Assembly: GCA_018672315.1 (NCBI GenBank)
Contig: CP076053.1
Location: 1,227,827 to 1,291,826 of the forward strand
Origin: Nocardioidaceae bacterium
Lineage (GTDB): Bacteria > Actinomycetota > Actinomycetes > Propionibacteriales > Nocardioidaceae
Length of the DNA: 64,000 nucleotides
Direction: 5' to 3'
Made by a program: the position numbers and the translations under genes. Each line of letters opens with the position of its first letter. The stretch's first letter is position 1. A model generated the notes under the pieces. It was not told where the DNA came from, did not search any database, and saw nothing but the letters and a program-made list of their open reading frames with translations. Below, in pieces: positions 24,482-32,226 of this stretch.

Positions 24482-25087
24482 ATGACCGTCAAGCCTCATC
24501 TCGGGACCCGGGGCATGCCGCGAGCCGAGCGCGAGAGCGAGATCCTCACCGCTGCGCTGGCCGAGTTCGCCGAGCGCGGCTACCACCAGGTCACGATGGC
24601 CTCGGTGGCAGCGCGCGCCGGCGTGTCCAAGCCGCTGGTCCACGCCTACTTCGGCACGAAGGACTCGCTCTACATCCGGTGCGTGGACGACGTCGCCGAG
24701 GAGATCCTCGAGGCGGTGACCCCGGTCGTCGACCGTGAGGAGCCGGGCCTGGCGATGGCCCTGGAGACGATGCGCACCGTCTTCGGCACCCTCGAGGGAC
24801 TGCCGGGACGCTGGATGGTCGTCTACGACCCGCGCATCCCCGCCGACAGCGAGGCCGGGCTCGCCGTCGACAAGGCGCGCAGGCGGCTCACCGAGCTGGG
24901 CGCCACCGGCGTCCGCGCGCTGCTGCACGCACGCGGCAACCACGACGAGCTCGACGTGAGCGGCATGAACGCGCTGTGGCAGGCGGTCGTCACCGCCCAG
25001 GTGCAGTGGTGGCTCGACCACCCCGAGCAGACTCCCGAGCAGCTCACGGACCGGTTCGGGCGGCTGCTGGTGGCTCTCACGCCATGA
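24482..25087 (+). CDS. TetR family regulator
   Basis: A 201-residue TetR repressor. The N-terminal DNA-binding domain (about 15-62) reads RAERESEILTAALAEFAERG then TMASVAARAGVSKPLVHAYF with the typical recognition helix; the C-terminal ligand domain is helical and ends in a DHPEQTPEQLTDRF segment. It is divergent from the hydroxylase-heliorhodopsin operon, with a dyad (24426-24441) between them, so it probably controls both. The ligand is unknown; TetR proteins next to lipid enzymes often sense acyl-CoA or a hydrophobic molecule. Its stop overlaps the next ATG (ATGA). Confidence 0.88.
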   Translation: MTVKPHLGTRGMPRAERESEILTAALAEFAERGYHQVTMASVAARAGVSKPLVHAYFGTKDSLYIRCVDDVAEEILEAVTPVVDREEPGLAMALETMRTVFGTLEGLPGRWMVVYDPRIPADSEAGLAVDKARRRLTELGATGVRALLHARGNHDELDVSGMNALWQAVVTAQVQWWLDHPEQTPEQLTDRFGRLLVALTP

Positions 25088-25692
25088 GCAGCGCCGACGT
25101 ACGCCGTCTGCTCCAGCTGGAGCAGAGCATGTACGTGAGCCTGTGGCGCTGGGCCGCCCGCCGGCCCCGACACGGATCCGGCGAGGCGCCGCACGCGTAC
25201 GCCGGGATGCCGACCCCGATCATCTGGGTCTTCGTCGCGGTGTCCGCCATCGAGATCCCGGTGCTGCACCTGATCCTGCCGTGGACCTGGGCGCAGGTCA
25301 CGGCGTTGGTCATCGGGGTGTGGGGCCTGGTGTGGATGTTCGGTCTGCTCGCCAGCTACCACCAGCACCCGCACGCGCTCGACAGCGAACGTCTCCGGGT
25401 CCGCCAGGGCGCCGTCATCGACGTGGCAGTGCCCTGCTCCACCATCGCACGGGCCACGACCCGGGAGGAGTCCCTCCCCTCGTCGTCGCGGGCGGTGCAG
25501 CCGGTCGAGGACGACGACGGGACCCGGTTGCGCATCGGTGTGTCCGGCCGCGTCAACGTGCACGTGCAGCTGAGCCGCCCCACCGAGCTCGACGTCCGCG
25601 GCGAGCCGATGACCGTCACCGCGGTGAGCCTGTGGGCTGACGAGCCCCGGGCTCTGGTGACGCAGCTGCGCGAGCGGATCACGACCGCCTGA
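25084..25692 (+). CDS. Hypothetical membrane protein co-transcribed with tetR
   Basis: A 202-residue protein. A cytoplasmic N-terminus of about 45 residues leads to two membrane helices (about 47-65 and 68-90), then a soluble C-terminal domain rich in beta strands with a hydrophilic insert (RATTREESLPSSSRAVQPVEDDDG). The architecture resembles small PH-like membrane proteins, but I cannot name a family. ATG 25084 overlaps the tetR stop, so the two are translated together, and it may belong to the same stimulus. It ends before a bidirectional terminator. Confidence 0.7.
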   Translation: MSSADVRRLLQLEQSMYVSLWRWAARRPRHGSGEAPHAYAGMPTPIIWVFVAVSAIEIPVLHLILPWTWAQVTALVIGVWGLVWMFGLLASYHQHPHALDSERLRVRQGAVIDVAVPCSTIARATTREESLPSSSRAVQPVEDDDGTRLRIGVSGRVNVHVQLSRPTELDVRGEPMTVTAVSLWADEPRALVTQLRERITTA

Positions 25693-25709
25693 TCGGTGCC
25701 GACGCCCGG

Positions 25710-25732
25710 ACGGCCGGCGCTCACCCGGCCGT
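25710..25732. terminator. Bidirectional hairpin terminator
   Basis: A perfect 8-bp stem ACGGCCGG (25710-25717) and CCGGCCGT (25725-25732) with a 7-nt loop, between convergent genes; its last base touches the stop codon of the leftward gene. Confidence 0.7.
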
Positions 25733-26379
25733 CACCCGCGACACTCGCGCCGCAGCACCGGCGCCGCCGACTCCGAGCCGCACAGCACGAGCTCAGTGCG
25801 CGCCGAGGCGGTGCGCGTACGCCCCCAGGAGCTGTAGTCGACCTCGACGCGCGTGACGGCGCCACCGCCGGGACCGGCGGACATGACCACCAGCAGGTCC
25901 TGTGTCGGACCCGTCGAGCCCGCGCGCGAGGACTCGCAGGCAGAGATCTCGCGGTCGACGGGCTCGGTGTACGTGCCCGGGACGGGATCGGCGTCCGCGT
26001 ACGGCTCCGCGAAGTCGGGAGGTGACCCGGCTGCGGTGCCGATGCCGACCAGCCCGGACTCGCCGAAGTCGGCGGGCGACACCGTGAGCAGCACCGGTCG
26101 CGCGTCGACATCGCCGACGGTGCGGATGCGGACGTCCTCGATCACCGCTCCGTCGCCCCGGGTGCACAGCGCTCCCCCGGCCGTGACCGTCCACGGGTCC
26201 GCCCCCGCGGGCCGCTCGCTCGCGCTCAGGCCGGCGTACGCGAGCAGTACCCGGTCATCGCCCGGCAGCGGTCCCCACCACCAGAAGGCGGTCGCCGCTG
26301 AGGCGAGTGCTGCGAGCGCGACGCCGAGACCGAGGAAGCGCCGACGTCTGGTGCCCGGTCGTCTGCTGCGCGGTGACAT
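25732..26379 (-). CDS. Hypothetical membrane-anchored secreted protein
   Basis: A 215-residue protein with an Arg-rich start (SRRPGTRRRRFLG), one hydrophobic segment (about 15-33) and an extracytoplasmic domain with four cysteines, two of them near residues 76 and 152 and two near the C-terminus. Arg-Arg before the hydrophobic stretch hints at Tat export but no strict twin-Arg motif is present. I recognise no family. ATG 26379 is chosen because it leads straight into the signal/anchor. It is divergent from the response regulator at 26470. Confidence 0.6.
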   Translation of the reverse strand: MSPRSRRPGTRRRRFLGLGVALAALASAATAFWWWGPLPGDDRVLLAYAGLSASERPAGADPWTVTAGGALCTRGDGAVIEDVRIRTVGDVDARPVLLTVSPADFGESGLVGIGTAAGSPPDFAEPYADADPVPGTYTEPVDREISACESSRAGSTGPTQDLLVVMSAGPGGGAVTRVEVDYSSWGRTRTASARTELVLCGSESAAPVLRRECRG

Positions 26380-26469
26380 GACCCCACCCGAACACACGCC
26401 GTGAGATCTGCACAGGACCTTCACACCGCGTGAGCCGCTCCTGCACGCCGACAGGCTTAGCGTCGGCGC

Positions 26470-27231
26470 ATGACCTCACCGCCCTGTGACCCGGACCAGG
26501 GACCGGCCCCGGACCCGACCACGCCGGAGGCCCGTCGCGTGCTCGTCGTGGAGGACGACCGCACCATCTCCGAAGCGCTCTGCGACCGGCTGCGGGCCGA
26601 GGGGTTCGCCGTCACCCCGGCGTACGACGGCCCCGGTGCGGTGAGTGCCGCCGCCCGGAGCGATCCCGAGGTCGTGCTGCTCGACGTGATGCTGCCCGGC
26701 TTCGACGGCCACGAGGTGTGTCGGAGGATCCAGGCCGAGCGACCGGTCCCGGTGCTGATGCTGACCGCACGCGACGACGAGACCGACCTGCTGGTCGGGC
26801 TCGGTGTCGGGGCCGACGACTACCTGACCAAGCCGTTCCGGATGCGGGAGGTCGTCGCGCGGGTCCAGGCGCTGCTGCGACGCGTCGACCGCGCCGCCGA
26901 GCTCGCCGCGGCAACCGGCGCCCTGCTGCGCGACGGAGACCTCGCCGTCGACCGGGACGCCCGCGAGGTCTCGCGGGGTGGGGAGGCCGTGCACCTGACG
27001 CGCACCGAGTTCGACCTGCTCCTGGCACTGATGTCGCGCCCCGGTCAGGTCCACCGCCGCGAGCGTCTGCTGGTCGAGGTGTGGGACTGGGACGCGGCCG
27101 GCCTCGACCGCACCGCCACCCGCACCGTCGACTCCCACGTGCGGTCGCTGCGCGCGAAGGTCGGGGCCGAGCGGATCCGCACGGTGACCGGGGTGGGGTA
27201 CGCCTGGGTCCCCGAGGCGACCGGCCGGTGA
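26470..27231 (+). CDS. OmpR-family response regulator
   Basis: A 253-residue response regulator. The receiver domain (about 22-140) has EDD, phospho-acceptor Asp72 in VLLDVMLPGFDG and Lys in YLTKPF. The winged-helix DNA-binding domain (about 155-250) ends IRTVTGVGYAWVPEA. ATG 26470 leaves a Pro-rich N-terminal tail of about 20 residues. Its stop overlaps the GTG of the kinase (GTGA), so it is the partner of the fused kinase that follows. Target genes are unknown, but the fused downstream membrane domain suggests a membrane-related signal. Confidence 0.88.
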   Translation: MTSPPCDPDQGPAPDPTTPEARRVLVVEDDRTISEALCDRLRAEGFAVTPAYDGPGAVSAAARSDPEVVLLDVMLPGFDGHEVCRRIQAERPVPVLMLTARDDETDLLVGLGVGADDYLTKPFRMREVVARVQALLRRVDRAAELAAATGALLRDGDLAVDRDAREVSRGGEAVHLTRTEFDLLLALMSRPGQVHRRERLLVEVWDWDAAGLDRTATRTVDSHVRSLRAKVGAERIRTVTGVGYAWVPEATGR

Positions 27232-29741
27232 GCGCGCTGAGGAGTCCGGGCAGCCTGAGCCTGCGTACGCGCCTGGGGCTCGTCGTGGTCGCCGCCGTGC
27301 TGGCGTCCTCGGGGCTCGCCGCGCTCGCCGGCGCCGCGGGTGTCGCCCCACTCGTCGCGGTGCCGGTCGCCCTGGCCCTGGGACTGCTGGTCACCCAGCT
27401 GCTGGCCACGGGGCTCGTCGCCCCGCTGCGTCATCTCACTGCCGCCGCGGGGCGGCTGGCGGCCGGGCACCACGGCGTACGCGTCTCGCCCGCCACGACC
27501 GGGGCGACGTCGACGGAGGTCGTCGAGCTCACCCGCGCGTTCGACGCGATGGCCGCCGAGCTGGCCGACGTCGACGCGCAGCGCCGCGAGCTGATCGCCA
27601 ACGTCTCCCACGAGCTGCGTACGCCCGTGGCCGCCCTGCGCGCGGTGCTGGAGAACCTCGCCGACGGGGTCGTGCCCGCGGACCAGCGACGTCTCGACGC
27701 TGCGCTGTCCCAGGCCGAGCGGCTCTCCGGGCTGGTCGACGACCTGCTCGACCTGGGAAGGCTGGACGCCGGGCTGGTCCCCCTGCGCCGCGACGAGGTG
27801 GCGGTCGACGAGCTCATCGAGGCCGTGCTCGCCGAGGTCCGCGACGCGGACGGGAGCGACGTGGCGCTCGAGGCGGACGTGTCAGCCGACCTCGTCTGGC
27901 CCGGCGACCGCGCGCGGCTGCACCAGGCGCTCACCAACCTCGTCGTCAACGCCGTGCAGCACTCACCCGGCGGCGGCCGCGTCGAGGTGTCGGCCCGCAT
28001 CGATCGGTCGGAGCCGCTCGGGGCCGACGGTCGACTGACAGGCCCACGGCTGGTGTTCGACGTGCGCGACGAGGGGCCGGGCATCGGCGCCGACCGTCGC
28101 GAACGGGTCTTCGACCGCTTCGAGACCAGCGCCCCGACCGGGGGCGGCACCGGCCTCGGTCTGGCCATCGCCCGCTGGGTGGCCGTGCTCCACGGCGGCT
28201 CGCTGCACGCCGTCGACCCCGACTCCGGCCGCGGCGCCCAGCTGCAGCTGACCCTGCCGCCCCCCACCGATCGACCGACTGCCGAGGAGAACCCGATGCC
28301 CCCCACCCAGACGTCGCAGGAGCCCGCCGCGGTTACGTCGGCCTCGCCGGCCACCACGCCCGCACCACCGTCCGGCTCGACCAGCTGGTGGCCGGAGTCA
28401 CGACCGGAGCCCGCGCCCCGCCTGCTCGGCGCCGCCGCGCTGGTCGGCACCTTCGCGGCACTCGCCGCCGACCACCTCGCCGAGACCACCCTCGCGCAGA
28501 CCCTGCTGCTGTGGCTGATGACGGCAGTGGCGGCGTGGCCCGTACGCCACCGGCTCGATGCCCTCGATCGTGCGGCGATCGGGCTCGCGGTGGCGCTCGC
28601 CGCGGTGCCGGTCGTCCGCGACGCGGAGTGGGTCAGCGCCCTGAGCGTCGTGGCCGCCGGCGGCCTGGTGACGGCGACCGTGGTGGGCGCCCGCACCCTC
28701 GCCGGGATCTTCGCCTCCGGCGTCGCGGTGCCCCTGGCAGGACTGCGCGGGCTGCCGTGGGTGGGGCGCAGCGTCGAGTCCGCCGTGGGCCGCACCTCGT
28801 GGGCGGCGGCCCGGACCGCGGTCGTCTCGGTGCTGCTGCTGCTCGTCGTGGGTGGTCTCCTCGCCTCCGCAGACGCCGTGTTCGCCGGTGTCGTGGACGC
28901 CGTGCTACCGTCGTTCGACCTCGGCGAGACCGTGCCGCGTACGCTCCTGGGGCTCTTCGTGACGGGCCTCGTGCTGGCGGCGGCGTACGCGGCGCTGAAC
29001 CGTCCCCCGCTGCACCTGCTGGACCGCGACGTCGCCGCACGCCCCCGGTGGGAGTGGCTCGCCCCGGTCGCGCTGGTCGATCTCGTGCTCGCCGTCTTCG
29101 TCGTCGGGCAGGCTGCGGCGCTCTTCGGCGGGCAGGCGTTCGTGGCGCGGACGACGGGGCTGACCTACGCCGAGTACGCCCGCTCCGGCTTCGGTCAGAT
29201 GGTCGCGGTGACCCTCGTGGTGCTCGCGCTGGTGTCGTGGGCGGCGCGTCGCTCCGGTCCGGCGGACCGCACCGTCGCCCGGGTCGCGCTCGGGGTGCTG
29301 GTGGCTCTCACCCTGCTCGTGGTGGGCTCGGCGCTGGGACGCATGGCGACGTACGAGGACGCCTACGGACTCACCCGTCTGCGGCTGCTGGTGTTCGTCT
29401 TCGAGGGCTGGCTGGGCGCCATGCTGGTGGCCGTGCTCGTCGCCGGCGTGCTGTGGAAGGGGCGGTGGCTCGCCCGCGCAGCACTGCTGTCGGGCGCGGT
29501 GGCGCTGCTCGGCCTGGCGGTGGTGAACCCGGACGCCCGGATCGCCGAGCGCAACCTCGAGGTCGAGTCCGTGCGCTTCGACGAGTTCTACCTGCAGCAG
29601 CTGTCCTACGACGCGTACGGGGTGCTGCCCCCGGGACTGCGCTACACCTGCGTCCAGGCCGGTGAGTTCGAGGTCGACCTGATCGACGGGTGGCTCGACT
29701 GGAACCTGGGGCGCGAGCGTGCCGAGCAGCTCTGCCGCTGA
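27228..29741 (+). CDS. Histidine kinase fused to a DUF4153/DUF4173-like membrane domain
   Basis: An 837-residue protein in one uninterrupted frame. Residues 1-350 form a complete sensor kinase: two membrane helices (about 12-33 and 38-62) with almost no external loop, HAMP, HisKA with His128 in NVSHELRTPVAAL, and HATPase motifs NLVVNAVQHSP, DEGPGIG and GTGLGLAIA. Residues 357-837 form a polytopic domain with about ten helices and the motif TYAEYARSGFGQM, typical of DUF4153/DUF4173 proteins. At the junction is GAGGAG followed at 7-nt spacing by an in-frame ATG (28296-28298), which could start the membrane part (481 residues) as a separate protein. Elsewhere such genes are, to my knowledge, separate. 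It overlaps the response-regulator stop. Confidence 0.85.
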   Translation: MSALRSPGSLSLRTRLGLVVVAAVLASSGLAALAGAAGVAPLVAVPVALALGLLVTQLLATGLVAPLRHLTAAAGRLAAGHHGVRVSPATTGATSTEVVELTRAFDAMAAELADVDAQRRELIANVSHELRTPVAALRAVLENLADGVVPADQRRLDAALSQAERLSGLVDDLLDLGRLDAGLVPLRRDEVAVDELIEAVLAEVRDADGSDVALEADVSADLVWPGDRARLHQALTNLVVNAVQHSPGGGRVEVSARIDRSEPLGADGRLTGPRLVFDVRDEGPGIGADRRERVFDRFETSAPTGGGTGLGLAIARWVAVLHGGSLHAVDPDSGRGAQLQLTLPPPTDRPTAEENPMPPTQTSQEPAAVTSASPATTPAPPSGSTSWWPESRPEPAPRLLGAAALVGTFAALAADHLAETTLAQTLLLWLMTAVAAWPVRHRLDALDRAAIGLAVALAAVPVVRDAEWVSALSVVAAGGLVTATVVGARTLAGIFASGVAVPLAGLRGLPWVGRSVESAVGRTSWAAARTAVVSVLLLLVVGGLLASADAVFAGVVDAVLPSFDLGETVPRTLLGLFVTGLVLAAAYAALNRPPLHLLDRDVAARPRWEWLAPVALVDLVLAVFVVGQAAALFGGQAFVARTTGLTYAEYARSGFGQMVAVTLVVLALVSWAARRSGPADRTVARVALGVLVALTLLVVGSALGRMATYEDAYGLTRLRLLVFVFEGWLGAMLVAVLVAGVLWKGRWLARAALLSGAVALLGLAVVNPDARIAERNLEVESVRFDEFYLQQLSYDAYGVLPPGLRYTCVQAGEFEVDLIDGWLDWNLGRERAEQLCR

Positions 29742-29756
29742 CTGCGTGGGTGGAGC

Positions 29757-30329
29757 TCAGGACAGCTCGTCGATCCGGTCGTCGACGCGGTCCGACACCC
29801 CCGGACGGTCGCAGCGAGGCGGGGAGGCCGCCGGGCCGTCGCAGAGCACCATCCCGAGAGGGATGAAGAACCCGCCGGCCTCCGGCTCCTCCCAGCGCAG
29901 CTCGAAGCCGGCTGCCGTCTGCGGTCCGTCGTCGGTGCGACGCACCTCGAGGACAGCCTCCGAGCGTCCCTCCGAGCACGGCCTGATGCGACGGTCCTGA
30001 GCGGCGACGGGTCGATCTGCCAGCGGCCCGGGCGCGTCGGGCACGGCATTCGGGGGCTCGAAGTCCGCGATCCTGAAGTCGGAGACCTCGAAGCCGTCCG
30101 TCGGGAGGTACGGCGTCACGGTGACCGGGCCGGTGCCGCCGGGCACGCAAAAGGATGTGTTGAGATTCGACGTGATGGGCTCGTCGAGCTCTGGCGTCGG
30201 GTAGCCGACGGTCGAGGAGTTCCCGCCTCCCAGAAGCTCGACATCGTCTCCCGACCCGCACCCCGACGTCGCGAGCGAGACTCCGGCAAGGAGAAGGGCT
30301 GGCAGGAGCCGCGAGTTACGAGGCTGCAC
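29757..30329 (-). CDS. Hypothetical lipoprotein
   Basis: A 190-residue protein. The N-terminus NSRLLPALLLAGVSLATSGC is a signal peptide ending in a probable lipobox (S-G-C, though Thr at -3 is atypical), so the product should be lipid-anchored outside the membrane. The mature part has Cys residues near 41, 101 and 157 and no family I recognise. GTG 30329 leads directly into the signal peptide; the longer frame to 30404 would hide it. It is convergent with the fused kinase, 15 bp apart, and follows a hairpin that ends the pabB transcript. Confidence 0.65.
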   Translation of the reverse strand: MQPRNSRLLPALLLAGVSLATSGCGSGDDVELLGGGNSSTVGYPTPELDEPITSNLNTSFCVPGGTGPVTVTPYLPTDGFEVSDFRIADFEPPNAVPDAPGPLADRPVAAQDRRIRPCSEGRSEAVLEVRRTDDGPQTAAGFELRWEEPEAGGFFIPLGMVLCDGPAASPPRCDRPGVSDRVDDRIDELS

Positions 30330-30357
30330 ACCACCAGCATCGCATTCGCCCGCAGGC

Positions 30358-30403
30358 TGCGTGGGTGTCACGACGCGCTCGGGCGCGTGCTCGCTCCCAC
30401 GCA
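30358..30403 (-). terminator. Hairpin after pabB
   Basis: TGCGTGGG (30358-30365) pairs with CCCACGCA (30396-30403), and the loop contains a further GCGC-rich pairing. It lies 17-62 nt past the pabB stop and upstream of the lipoprotein gene. Confidence 0.55.
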
Positions 30404-30419
30404 ACCCGTGCCGGACCGG

Positions 30420-31652
30420 TCAGTCCTCCAGCACCGCTCGCAGACGAGCCACCTTCCAGCGCGTCTCGGCCCACTCCTCGGCGACGTCGGAATGCACGGT
30501 GACGCCCCCGCCGGTGCCGAGCTCCCAGGTGCCGGCTCCGTCGGTGACCAGCGACCGGATCACCACCCCGAGGTCGGCGCGTCCGTCGGCGGCGAGCCAC
30601 CCGACGGCGCCTGCGTAGGCGCCCCGCGGGCTCGACTCGACGGTGTCGATGATCTCCATCGTGCGCCGCTTCGGCGCGCCGGTCATCGACCCGGCCGGGA
30701 ACAGTGCCCGCAGCGCCTGGACCGTCGAGACCTCCCGACGCATCCGCCCGCGGACCGTGGAGACCAGCTGGTGCACGTGCGGGTAGGTCTCGACCTCCAT
30801 CAGGCCCGGCACCTCGACGCTGCCGACCTCGCTGATGCCGCCGATGTCGTGCCGCAGTAGGTCGGTGACCATGAGGTTCTCCGCCCGGAAGCGCGGGTCG
30901 GTGACGAGCCGACGGGCCTCGGCGGCATCGTCCTCCGGCGTCGCCCCCCGCAGGGTCGTCCCCTTGATCGGCTTGGTCTCGACGGTGCGATCGGCGCGGA
31001 CGACCGCGAAGCGCTCCGGGCTCGAGCTCAGCAGTGCGACGCCGGGGTGGCGCAGGAAGCACGCGTACGGAGCCGGGTTCGCCGCGCGGAGCCGCAGGTA
31101 GGCCTCGACCGGGTCGACGTCGCTCTTCAGACGTTCGCGGTAGGTCAGGTTCACCTCGTAAGAGTCACCACGGTGCAGCGCCTCCTGCACGGCGGCGAAG
31201 GCGGTGGCGTACCACCCCGGGACCTCTCCCCCCTGCACCTGGGGCGCCGGCCTCGGGTCGGGCAGGCGACCCGGCTCCTCGACGACATGTGTGGTTCGCG
31301 CGCGCATCCAGACCGCGTCGGGCACGACCGCGCCGGGGGCCGCCGGCTGCGCAGGGTTCGAGGCGTAGCCGAAATAGCCCACCCACTGCACCTCCGGCGC
31401 GTGCTCGGCATCGTGGGCGAGGTGCTCACCGAGCACCGTGAAGACGTCGTCGCCGACGACCTCGTGCGTGTCACCCCGGTGGCGTACGACCTCGCGGCGG
31501 GCGGCGTCGTAGGTGAGCGACACGTCGTCGTCCTCGAGCACCCCCAGCACCGAGCGACGTCGGGACCAGTCGCGCGACCCGCCACCGTCGAGCCAGAACA
31601 GGCGCGGGTGGTCACCGTGGAGAGCCGCGAGGACGTCGGCGGGGACGGTCAC
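30420..31652 (-). CDS. pabB: Aminodeoxychorismate synthase component I-like (PabB family)
   Basis: A 410-residue chorismate-utilising enzyme. It has the catalytic core motifs SSSPERFAVV, KPIKGTTLRG, AENLMVTDLLRHDIG, YPHVHQLVSTVRG and FPAGSMTGAPKRRTM of the PabB/TrpE family. PabB aminates chorismate at C4 with ammonia from PabA, giving 4-amino-4-deoxychorismate for folate or for aminobenzoate-derived metabolites. The N-terminal domain is shorter than in TrpE, which supports PabB. GTG 31652 overlaps the pabA stop (GTGA). No lyase gene (pabC) follows. A PhzE-like enzyme lies upstream in the same operon. Confidence 0.85.
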   Translation of the reverse strand: MTVPADVLAALHGDHPRLFWLDGGGSRDWSRRRSVLGVLEDDDVSLTYDAARREVVRHRGDTHEVVGDDVFTVLGEHLAHDAEHAPEVQWVGYFGYASNPAQPAAPGAVVPDAVWMRARTTHVVEEPGRLPDPRPAPQVQGGEVPGWYATAFAAVQEALHRGDSYEVNLTYRERLKSDVDPVEAYLRLRAANPAPYACFLRHPGVALLSSSPERFAVVRADRTVETKPIKGTTLRGATPEDDAAEARRLVTDPRFRAENLMVTDLLRHDIGGISEVGSVEVPGLMEVETYPHVHQLVSTVRGRMRREVSTVQALRALFPAGSMTGAPKRRTMEIIDTVESSPRGAYAGAVGWLAADGRADLGVVIRSLVTDGAGTWELGTGGGVTVHSDVAEEWAETRWKVARLRAVLED

Positions 31653-32224
31653 GGCTCGGCCAGGAACGATGCGACGAGGGTGGCGCCGTGCTCGGTGAGG
31701 ATCGACTCGGGGTGGAACTGCACGCCGTGGAGCGGCAGCTCCCGGTGCCGGACGGCCATCACCGTGCGGTCGGGGCCGTCCTCGGCGTACGCGGTCACGA
31801 CCAGCTCCTCGGGCACGCGCACGGCCGCCAGCGAGTGGTAGCGCACCACCCTGGACCCCTCGGGCACCTCACGCAGCACCCCCGCCGGCTCACCGGCGTG
31901 GCACAGCGCGGCGACCTCGCCGTGCGCCGGGCGTACGCGCCCCACCTCACCACCGAAGGCCACCACCAGCGCCTGCATCCCCAGGCACACCCCGAGCACG
32001 GGGACCCCGAGCGCGAAGACACCCGGACCCAGCGCGAAGTCGGTCGCGACAGTCGGGTCGCCGGGCCCGGGTGAGAGCACGAGGTGGGACGCCGGGCCGA
32101 GGTCCTCGAGCGCGACCTCGTCGTGCTGCACCACGGTCGGCAGGGTGCCGGTGACCGAGGCGATGAGGTGGGCGAGGTTGAACGTGTACGAGTCGTGGTG
32201 GTCGACCAGGAAGACCTCGGGCAT
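31649..32224 (-). CDS. pabA: Glutamine amidotransferase PabA/TrpG
   Basis: A 191-residue class I glutamine amidotransferase. Visible are VDHHDSYTFNLAHLI at the start, SPGPGDP, the nucleophile Cys in GVCLGMQAL, and HGVQFHPESILTEHG with the His/Glu of the triad. It hydrolyses glutamine and passes ammonia to a partner, here most likely PabB, with which it overlaps by 4 bp. ATG 32224 is the homology start. The upstream PhzE-like gene ends 2 bp before it, yet carries its own amidotransferase domain and should not need PabA. Confidence 0.9.
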   Translation of the reverse strand: MPEVFLVDHHDSYTFNLAHLIASVTGTLPTVVQHDEVALEDLGPASHLVLSPGPGDPTVATDFALGPGVFALGVPVLGVCLGMQALVVAFGGEVGRVRPAHGEVAALCHAGEPAGVLREVPEGSRVVRYHSLAAVRVPEELVVTAYAEDGPDRTVMAVRHRELPLHGVQFHPESILTEHGATLVASFLAEP

Positions 32225-32226
32225 GG

